This document shows, in pieces, positions 58,161 to 64,000 of a DNA stretch of 64,000 nt. The position numbers were made by a program, and so were the translations under genes. The notes beneath the pieces are model-generated. The model was not told the DNA's origin, did no database searches, and saw only the letters and a list, made by a program, of their open reading frames with translations. Position 1 is the first letter of the stretch; each line of letters opens with the position of its first letter. Source of the stretch: Mesobacterium_A hydrothermale (GTDB lineage Bacteria; Pseudomonadota; Alphaproteobacteria; Rhodobacterales; Rhodobacteraceae); the NCBI RefSeq assembly GCF_035818635.1, contig NZ_JAYLLH010000005.1, positions 106,483-170,482 on the forward strand, given 5' to 3'.

Positions 58161-58376
58161 AGCTTTCCGGGTAAGCCGCGCAGTTTGCCCGGTCAAGCGG
58201 CGCGTTTGCGCAAACAGCTGGCGACCGAAAGAAACTCAACCAGATCGTTGAATATGCGTTTTGGCGGCTTTCGCCGGGGTTGCCTGCCGCGACTCTTCGC
58301 GGCATGGGGTGCTCGAAATCGAAAATTCTCGTTTTTTCAATAGGATATAACCGTCTATCTGACTGGTATCCGCTTC

Positions 58377-58405
58377 TTGACTCAGGCCACGCTGCACCGT
58401 AGCAA
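58377..58405 (+). promoter_or_regulatory. sigma-70-type promoter of the atp F0 operon
   Basis: TTGACT (58377-58382), a 17-bp spacer and TAGCAA (58400-58405) lie 30 bp upstream of the atpI GTG. Confidence 0.6.
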
Positions 58406-58435
58406 AGCGGCAATTGTCCAAATGGGGCGACAGGT

Positions 58436-58777
58436 GTGTCCGAAGACGATCCGAAGCAGCGTTTGAAAGAGCTGGAAGCGCGGATCGCGGCGGCGAAGGC
58501 CGACAAGGGCGCCAAACCGCACCAAGAGGAACACTATTCCCAGGCCAATATTGCCTGGCGCATGGTGACGGAACTTGTGGCCGGTCTTGGGATCGGCTTT
58601 GGCATCGGCTACGGGCTGGACAGCCTGATGGGAACGCTCCCGTGGTTCATGGTGCTGTTTACATTTCTGGGTTTCGCGGCCGGCATCAAGGTGATGATGC
58701 GCACGGCCAACGAAATCCAGGCGGCAAAACTGGCCGAGCAGGCCGGAGAGGACACGAGGGAAAAAGATGGCGACTGA
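58436..58777 (+). CDS. atpI: F0F1 ATP synthase assembly protein AtpI
   Basis: A 113-residue protein with a charged N-terminus and two TM segments, WRMVTELVAGLGIGFGIGYGLDSL and TLPWFMVLFTFLGFAAGIKVMM. It matches the alphaproteobacterial AtpI type thought to help c-ring assembly and Mg2+ supply. The start is GTG 58436. The end overlaps atpB by 11 bp. Confidence 0.9.
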   Translation: MSEDDPKQRLKELEARIAAAKADKGAKPHQEEHYSQANIAWRMVTELVAGLGIGFGIGYGLDSLMGTLPWFMVLFTFLGFAAGIKVMMRTANEIQAAKLAEQAGEDTREKDGD

Positions 58778-59558
58778 AGCAGCGCACGGAGCAGAAATGG
58801 CCCACGGTGCAGAGCATGCAGCCGAGGGCGGCAGCCTGGTCTTCCACCCGATGGATCAGTTCATTGTCAAGCCGCTGTTCGGCCATGGCGACGTGGGCAT
58901 GTTCACCATCACCAACGTGACGCTGTGGCTGGCGATTGCCGTTCTGGCAATCATAGGTCTGATGGTTCTGGGCACGTCCAAGCGCGCCATCATCCCGACC
59001 CGCAGCCAGTCGATCGCCGAACTGGCCTATGGCTTTGTCTACAAGATGGTGGAAGACGTCACCGGCAAGGACGGTCTGAAGTACTTCCCCTACATCATGA
59101 CCCTGTTCCTGTTTATCGTGTTCGCAAACTTCCTTGGCCTGATCCCGATGTCGTTCACCACCACCTCTCACTTCGCGGTGACCGTGGTCTTGGCGCTGGC
59201 CGTGTTCCTGACCGTGACCATCCTTGGTTTTGTCAAGAACGGCGCATCGTTCCTTGGCCTCTTCTGGGTGTCGAGCGCGCCGCTGGCGCTGCGCCCGATC
59301 CTGGCAATCATCGAGCTCATTTCGTACTTCGTCCGTCCCGTCAGCCACTCCATCCGTCTTGCCGGCAACGTCATGGCAGGCCACGCGGTGATCAAGGTGT
59401 TCGCAGGCTTTGCCGCGATCGCAACGATCAGCCCGCTGTCGGTCGTCGCGATCACCGCGATGTACGGCCTGGAAGTGCTGGTGGCCTTCATTCAGGCCTA
59501 CGTTTTCACGATCCTGACCTGCGTGTACCTGAAGGACGCGCTGCACCCGCATCACTAA
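58767..59558 (+). CDS. atpB: ATP synthase F0 subunit a
   Basis: A 263-residue membrane protein forming the proton half-channels. Motifs: LGLIPMSFTTTSHFAVT and the essential Arg region AIIELISYFVRPVSHSIRLAGNVMAGH (the channel Arg in IRLAGN). The C-terminal helix GLEVLVAFIQAYVFTILTCVYLKDALHPHH carries the conserved Glu, Gln and Tyr. Overlaps atpI. Confidence 0.97.
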   Translation: MATEAAHGAEMAHGAEHAAEGGSLVFHPMDQFIVKPLFGHGDVGMFTITNVTLWLAIAVLAIIGLMVLGTSKRAIIPTRSQSIAELAYGFVYKMVEDVTGKDGLKYFPYIMTLFLFIVFANFLGLIPMSFTTTSHFAVTVVLALAVFLTVTILGFVKNGASFLGLFWVSSAPLALRPILAIIELISYFVRPVSHSIRLAGNVMAGHAVIKVFAGFAAIATISPLSVVAITAMYGLEVLVAFIQAYVFTILTCVYLKDALHPHH

Positions 59559-59640
59559 CGACCGTCGCGGCGGGGCACGGCCCCGCGCTACGCCCGATAC
59601 AACCCAATACCGCAACTTCCAATCGTAAGGAGATACACAC

Positions 59641-59865
59641 ATGGAAGGCGATCTCGCACACATCGGCGCAGGCCTGGCAGCAATCGGTTCCGGCGCAGCC
59701 GCAATCGGGGTGGGCAACGTGGCCGGCAATTTCCTGGCCGGCGCTCTGCGCAACCCTTCGGCAGCTGCTTCGCAGACCGCCACCCTGTTCATCGGTATCG
59801 CGTTCGCAGAAGCGCTGGGGATCTTCGCGTTCCTCGTGTCGCTGCTGCTGATGTTCGCCGTCTAA
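59641..59865 (+). CDS. atpE: ATP synthase F0 subunit c
   Basis: A 74-residue two-helix hairpin: GAGLAAIGSGAAAIGVGNVAG in the first helix and the ion-binding Glu in IAFAEALGIFAF at about position 57 in the second. The polar loop is LRNPSAA. AAGGAG precedes the start. The subunit forms the rotor ring. Confidence 0.97.
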   Translation: MEGDLAHIGAGLAAIGSGAAAIGVGNVAGNFLAGALRNPSAAASQTATLFIGIAFAEALGIFAFLVSLLLMFAV

Positions 59866-59951
59866 TTCGCGGAACCTGATCCTTACGCGCGGGCGGCTTG
59901 CAGTCGCTGCAAGCCGCCCGATGTAGAGACAACGTTCCGACGGAGGACATT

Positions 59952-60503
59952 ATGGCAACCGAACCTCTTGCCGAAGAGATGGTCGGCACCTGCGTCGACA
60001 GCCATGGCTCTGCCATTGGTATGCCGCAGCTGTGCTTTGACTGGTTCCCGAACCAGATCTTCTGGCTGGTCATCACGCTTGTGGTGATCTTCTTCGTCCT
60101 GTCCCGCGTTGCGCTGCCGCGCATTGCCGCGGTTCTGGCGGAACGTCAGGGAACCATCACGAATGATTTGTCCGCAGCCGAAGACCTGAAGCGTCAGGCC
60201 GTCGAAGCGGAAGATGCCTATAACAAGGCGCTGGCCGACGCACGTGCGCAGGCCCAGCAGATCGCCGCCGAAGCCCGCGCCGAAATTCAGGCCGAACTGG
60301 ATGTGGCCATGAAGAAGGCTGATGAGGAAATCGCAGCGAAAGCCGCGGAATCCGAAAAAGCCATTTCTGACATTCGTGCGTCCGCCATGGAAAGCATCGA
60401 AGCTGTCGCCAAGGACACCACCGGCGCAATCGTCGCGGCTCTGGGTGGCAAGGCCGATGCATCCGATGTGGATGCGGCCGTAACCGGCCAGTTGAAAGGG
60501 TAA
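59952..60503 (+). CDS. atpX: ATP synthase F0 subunit b'
   Basis: A 183-residue stator subunit with an N-terminal leader, one TM (NQIFWLVITLVVIFFVLSRVALPRI) and a long charged coiled coil. Alphaproteobacteria such as Rhodobacter have this b' in addition to b, as heterodimer partners. ATG 59952 follows CGGAGGACATT; the longer frame to 59898 is rejected. Confidence 0.93.
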   Translation: MATEPLAEEMVGTCVDSHGSAIGMPQLCFDWFPNQIFWLVITLVVIFFVLSRVALPRIAAVLAERQGTITNDLSAAEDLKRQAVEAEDAYNKALADARAQAQQIAAEARAEIQAELDVAMKKADEEIAAKAAESEKAISDIRASAMESIEAVAKDTTGAIVAALGGKADASDVDAAVTGQLKG

Positions 60504-60508
60504 TCGAT

Positions 60509-61069
60509 ATGCGCAAGCTGACATTGACCCTTGCCCTCGCGCTGAGCGCATCGCCGGCACTGGCGGCAAGCGGGCCGTTCTTCTCGCTTGGCAACACGAA
60601 CTTCATCGTGCTGCTGGCGTTCCTTCTGTTCCTTGCCGTCCTGGTCTATTTCAAGATCCCCGGGCTGCTGGGGGGCATGCTGGACAAGCGCGCCGAAGGC
60701 ATCCGCGACGAATTGGACGAAGCCCGCAAGCTGCGTGAAGAGGCCCAAAGCCTGCTGGCCAGCTACGAGCGCAAGCAGCGCGAGGTCGAAGACCAGGCGC
60801 AGCGCATCGTAGCCCACGCCAAGGAAGAGGCAAAGATCGCTGCGGAGCAGGCCAAGGCCGAACTGCAGAAATCCATTGCCCGCCGTGTCGCCGCTGCCGA
60901 AGATCAGATCGCCTCGGCACAGACCGCCGCTGTGAAGGAAGTGCGGGATCGCGCCGCTGCCGTTGCGATTGCCGCTGCCCGTGACGTGATCGCCAAGCAG
61001 ATGACGGCAGCCGAAGGCAACAAGCTGATCGATGCCGCCATCTCCGAAGTGGGTGCCAAGCTGCACTGA
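60509..61069 (+). CDS. atpF: ATP synthase F0 subunit b
   Basis: A 186-residue stator subunit. A signal-like N-terminus (MRKLTLTLALALSASPALAA) precedes the TM TNFIVLLAFLLFLAVLVYFKI, then a coiled coil with RAEGIRDELDEARKLREEAQ. The cleavable-looking leader is a known feature of the Rhodobacter-type b subunit. Starts 5 bp after atpX and ends the operon. Confidence 0.93.
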   Translation: MRKLTLTLALALSASPALAASGPFFSLGNTNFIVLLAFLLFLAVLVYFKIPGLLGGMLDKRAEGIRDELDEARKLREEAQSLLASYERKQREVEDQAQRIVAHAKEEAKIAAEQAKAELQKSIARRVAAAEDQIASAQTAAVKEVRDRAAAVAIAAARDVIAKQMTAAEGNKLIDAAISEVGAKLH

Positions 61070-61091
61070 CCGGCCTTGGAGCGAACACTTG

Positions 61092-61125
61092 AAAAGCCCG
61101 GGCGCAGGCCCGGGCTTTTTCTTTT
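61092..61125 (+). terminator. rho-independent terminator of the F0 operon (bidirectional)
   Basis: AAAAGCCCGGGC (61092-61103), loop GCAG, and GCCCGGGCTTTT (61108-61119) form a perfect 12-bp stem followed by TCTTTT. Its flanking A-run also fits termination of the converging argE gene. Confidence 0.95.
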
Positions 61126-61136
61126 CCGGCGATGGC

Positions 61137-62300
61137 TCAGGCGGCGATCTTGCGGCCCAGCCCCTCAAGCATCTGGATACACTTCACCAGTTCGCTGCGG
61201 GCGACGTATTCATCGGGTTTGTGCGCCTGCGCGATATGTCCCGGCCCACAGACAACAACAGACATGCCCATCTGCTGGAACAACCCTGCTTCGGTTCCGA
61301 AGGGAACCACGTCGCAACTGTTGCTTCCGGTCAGTTCGGCGACAAGGTCGCGGGCCGCATTGTCGGCCATCGGTTCCAGGCCCACGACCTCTCCGATCAC
61401 CTCAGTGACGATATCGGCCTTGGGGCTGACCGCGCGCATGGCGGGCAAAAGGACATCGGTGATATGCGCCTGTAGGTGATCCTTGACGAAATCGGCATCC
61501 GACCACTGTACCGGGCGCATTTCCCAGTCCAGAACAGCCTTGCCGGGAATGACATTGTGCATCGTCCCGCCATGCAACGCGCCGATGTTGACCGTGGTCC
61601 AAGGGGGATCGAAACGGCTGTTCGAGGGCGCCCGGTGTTGCAAGTCACCGGCAAGCTCCATCAAGCGGCTGACATATTGCACGGCATAGGAAACCGCGTT
61701 TACCCCACGCCCGGGGTTCGATCCATGACCTTCCAACCCGGTGAACCGTACGGTGTATTCGCAGCAGCCCTTGTGCCCCTCGATGATCTGCATTCCGGTC
61801 GGTTCACCGATGATCGCGACCGCAGGTTTCAGCCCGCGTTTCTGCAATTCCGGTACCAGTTCCTGGGCACCCATACAGCCGACTTCTTCGTCATGGGTCA
61901 GCGCAATGTGCAGCGGTCGGCGCAAGGGCCCCTCGGCAAAGCGCGGCGCCATGGCCAGGACCGTGGCGATAAATCCTTTCATGTCACAACTGCCACGCCC
62001 AAACAGAAGATCATCCCGTTCCAGAAGGCTGAACGGGTCGGATGACCAGTCCTGATCGTCGACCGATACCACGTCGGAATGCCCCGACAGAACGATGCCG
62101 CCGTCGCGATCGGGACCGATGGTGGCAAACAGGTTGGCCTTTTGGCCAGTTTCGTCGTGAAAAACCTCAACTCGCGCGCCGCAGCCGTCCAGCAGGTCGG
62201 CGGCAAACCCGATCAGGTCCAGATTGGATAGGTGCGACACCGTCGGATAGGCAACCAGTTGCGCCAACAGCTCTTCTGACCGGGCAAGCGTGCGTGTCAT
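61137..62300 (-). CDS. argE: acetylornithine deacetylase-like M20 peptidase (ArgE family)
   Basis: A 387-residue zinc hydrolase. Metal-binding motifs: LSGHSDVVSVDDQDW (His and Asp), GRGSCDMKGFIATVL, and the catalytic Glu region ALTHDEEVGCMGAQEL. PTGMQIIEGHKG and the dimerisation domain also fit ArgE. It is coupled to the upstream M24 gene by a 4-bp overlap, and pairing with an ectoine-hydrolase-like enzyme makes a role in deacetylating a related N-acetyl diamino acid possible. Confidence 0.87.
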   Translation of the reverse strand: MTRTLARSEELLAQLVAYPTVSHLSNLDLIGFAADLLDGCGARVEVFHDETGQKANLFATIGPDRDGGIVLSGHSDVVSVDDQDWSSDPFSLLERDDLLFGRGSCDMKGFIATVLAMAPRFAEGPLRRPLHIALTHDEEVGCMGAQELVPELQKRGLKPAVAIIGEPTGMQIIEGHKGCCEYTVRFTGLEGHGSNPGRGVNAVSYAVQYVSRLMELAGDLQHRAPSNSRFDPPWTTVNIGALHGGTMHNVIPGKAVLDWEMRPVQWSDADFVKDHLQAHITDVLLPAMRAVSPKADIVTEVIGEVVGLEPMADNAARDLVAELTGSNSCDVVPFGTEAGLFQQMGMSVVVCGPGHIAQAHKPDEYVARSELVKCIQMLEGLGRKIAA

Positions 62301-63493
62301 GGCTTCACGAACATCTGGCGCGGCCGGTCGCAGAAGGTTTCCGCGGGTCCATCTTCGGTGATCAGGATCGACTCGGTGATTTCCAGCCCCCAGTCGTCCA
62401 TCCAGAGGCCGGGCATGAAATGGAAGGTCATGCCGGGTTCCAGAACGGTCTGATCTTCGGACCGAAGGCTGATCGTGCGTTCGCCCCAGTCGGGCGGATA
62501 GGACAGGCCAATGGGATAGCCACAGCGTGCGCCCCGTTCGATGCCCGCACGTTCCAGGGGGGCCGCCAGCGCATTTGCGATATCGCAGGCGCGATTGCCG
62601 GCGCGCGCAGCTTGCAACCCGGCTTCCAGACCCTCGGTCAGTGCCGCTTCAGCACGTTTCAGCGACTCCGGCGGGGTTCCAAGGAAGATGGTCCGGCAAA
62701 ATGGCGCGTGATAGCGACGGTAGCAGCCCGAGATCTCGAAGAAGGTCGCCTCGCCCTTCTGGAACGGGCGACCGTCCCAGGTCAGGTGCGGAGCGGCGGC
62801 ATCCGTACCCGACGGCAGCAAAGGCACGATGGCGGCATAGTCGCCCCAATGCCCGTCGACACCGCGAATGGCGTCGCGGAACACCTCGGCCACGATCTCG
62901 TTCTTGGGGATACCGGGTTCGACGCGTTCCAGCAGCCCGTCGATCACTTTCTCCGAAATGCGCCCGGCGCGGCGGATAAAGGTGATCTCTTCCTCGGACT
63001 TCACGCCGCGTTGCCAGTTCACCAGCGCTGTCGCATCGGTGAAACGTGCATTGGGCAGGGCGGCGGTCAGCGTGGCAAAGGCTTTGGCCGAGAAATAGTA
63101 ATTGTCCATTTCGACGCCGATCCGACCGCCGCCGTGACCCATATCGGCCAGGCGCTGCGCCAGGTCCTGCATCGGGTGGCGTTCGGTCGACTGGACAAAG
63201 TTGTCGGCATAGCCCCAGACACGGTCGTCATCCATCCAGACGGTGCGCATCGCGCCGTTGGCATCCTGCCTGCGCCCCCACCAGACCGGATCGGCATCGG
63301 GAAAGACCAAGACACCCTGATGTACGTAGAACGACCAGCCATCATAAGCGGTCAGCCACGCCATGTTCGACGGATCGCTTACCAGCAACACGTCCAATCC
63401 GGCACGGTCCATTGCAGCGCGGGTCTTGGACAGGCGTCGGGCATATTCCGCGGCGCTGAAGGGCAGGTCGCGGGGAAAACGTTGGTTGGCCAC
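62297..63493 (-). CDS. M24-family metallohydrolase, ectoine hydrolase (DoeA)-like
   Basis: A 398-residue pita-bread-fold enzyme with an N-terminal creatinase-like domain and a C-terminal M24 catalytic domain. EISGCYRRYHAPFCRTIFLGTPPES strongly resembles the ectoine hydrolase DoeA/EutD branch, which opens the ectoine ring. GYPIGLSYPPDWGER and EPGMTFHFMPGLWMDD, with an EITESILIT metal-ligand Glu, are further family marks. The start is GTG 63493 with AGAGG upstream; a longer frame to 63619 would run into the IS element. It is the first gene of a pair with the argE-like gene. Confidence 0.82.
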   Translation of the reverse strand: MANQRFPRDLPFSAAEYARRLSKTRAAMDRAGLDVLLVSDPSNMAWLTAYDGWSFYVHQGVLVFPDADPVWWGRRQDANGAMRTVWMDDDRVWGYADNFVQSTERHPMQDLAQRLADMGHGGGRIGVEMDNYYFSAKAFATLTAALPNARFTDATALVNWQRGVKSEEEITFIRRAGRISEKVIDGLLERVEPGIPKNEIVAEVFRDAIRGVDGHWGDYAAIVPLLPSGTDAAAPHLTWDGRPFQKGEATFFEISGCYRRYHAPFCRTIFLGTPPESLKRAEAALTEGLEAGLQAARAGNRACDIANALAAPLERAGIERGARCGYPIGLSYPPDWGERTISLRSEDQTVLEPGMTFHFMPGLWMDDWGLEITESILITEDGPAETFCDRPRQMFVKP

Positions 63494-63546
63494 CGGGGGA
63501 CCTCTTTCTTGGTGAAAATCCTGGGTCAGATCAAACCGCGAAACGC

Positions 63547-64000
63547 CTAGTGGATTGAATCCAACATTTGGAACCCTCGATTTCTTGCGGCGATGATGTC
63601 GTTGGGGTCTGCCCGCCAAACGAATGGCTTGGCTTCGGTGGCGTTGTGTTCGGCGATGAAACGGTTAATGGCGGCTTGCAGATCGACGACCGAATGGAAC
63701 ACGCCATGCTTCAGGCGCCGACGGGTCAGTTTCGCAAAGAACCCCTCCACCGCGTTCAGCCATGACGATGATGTCGGGATGAAGTGGAAGGTCCAGCGCG
63801 GATGCCGGGCCAGCCAGGCGCGCACCTTGGAATGTTTGTGGGTGCAGTAATTGTCGAGGATGACGTGGACGGACTTGCCCTTGGGGACGTCCCGTTCGAT
63901 CTGGTTGAGAAAGCGGATGAACTCCTGATGCCGGTGGCGCTGCATGTTCCGGCCGATGACCGACCCGTCCAGCACGTTGAGCGCGGCAAACAGCGTGGTC
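63547..64000 (-). mobile_element. IS630-family transposase, C-terminal part (5' end outside window)
   Basis: The visible 150 residues belong to the DDE_3 domain of an IS630-family transposase: VHVILDNYCTHKHSKVRAWLARHP carries the second catalytic Asp, and FHFIPTSSSWLNAVEGFFAKLTRR carries the third acidic residue (E). It is open to the window end at 64000. The stop TAG at 63547-63549 is immediately at the presumed element end; IS630 elements insert at TA. The edge lies about 54 bp upstream of the M24 hydrolase start, so this is probably an insertion into its promoter region. Confidence 0.88.

Noticed and set aside
1..64000. CRISPR arrays, prophage or integrative element boundaries
   Set aside because: No regularly spaced long repeats, integrase or phage genes were seen; the only direct-repeat arrays are the 11-bp GTGCAT units, which have no spacers.

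Overview
The window looks like chromosomal DNA of an alphaproteobacterium of the order Rhodobacterales (Roseobacter group). The reasons are high GC, a MipZ-type division ATPase directly after rplS-rpmE, an F0 operon with both b' and b subunits kept apart from the F1 genes, an RpoE-type promoter in front of an rpoH gene, an ICE/Irr-type iron box in front of a ferritin-VIT1 fusion gene (mbfA), and the split leuB / leuCD arrangement. Most genes are ordinary core genes. Species cannot be named from this sequence.

Layout. 1-4.5 kb: 3' part of an amidoligase/transglutaminase operon (DUF2126 protein, ATP-grasp/alpha-E fusion, transglutaminase). 4.6-5.7 kb: tRNA-Pro(CGG) with its own promoter, and an EamA transporter. 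5.8-13.7 kb: leuB, a LysR regulator divergent from a reductase, an exported phosphatase-fold protein with a membrane-protein partner, then leuD and leuC. 14-19 kb: MscS channel and nucleotide-sugar genes (UDP-glucuronate epimerase, glmM, galU). 19.1-30.2 kb: the main accessory block. A four-gene molybdenum hydroxylase operon ending in a MoaD-like carrier gene is divergent from an eight-gene LivGFHM-type ABC operon that has three unknown secreted proteins threaded between the transport genes. 30.2-35.4 kb: mbfA with an Irr box, a 50-residue lipoprotein and TetR regulator sharing three operators, NYN protein, GNAT, K+ channel and glutathione-dependent formaldehyde dehydrogenase. 35.6-38.3 kb: Tat-exported sulfide:quinone oxidoreductase, a small membrane protein and an SLAC1/TehA-type anion channel behind a perfect FNR-type box. 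38.4-51.4 kb: LysR regulator, ffh, five tandem RimJ/RimL-like acetyltransferases, chorismate mutase, then the rpsP-rimM-trmD-rplS-rpmE ribosome cluster interrupted by an orphan gene and a KtrAB-like K+ uptake pair. 51.5-56.6 kb: mipZ, GST, rpoH-chaN, coaBC-dut. 56.8-61.1 kb: ArsR/hydrolase pair and the F0 operon atpI-B-E-X-F. 61.1-64 kb: argE-like and M24 hydrolase genes, with an IS630-family transposase running off the window end.

The points most worth a second look are: (i) the ABC operon with three periplasmic unknowns facing the Mo-hydroxylase/MoaD operon; (ii) two arrays of an 11-bp GTGCAT-type direct repeat, 32 kb apart, each just upstream of an amino-acid biosynthesis gene (leuD and chorismate mutase); (iii) the three-operator TetR/mini-lipoprotein locus; (iv) the five-gene acetyltransferase tandem; (v) the FNR-box SQR/anion channel operon. 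All functions come from reading motifs and neighbourhoods by eye; no database search was run.
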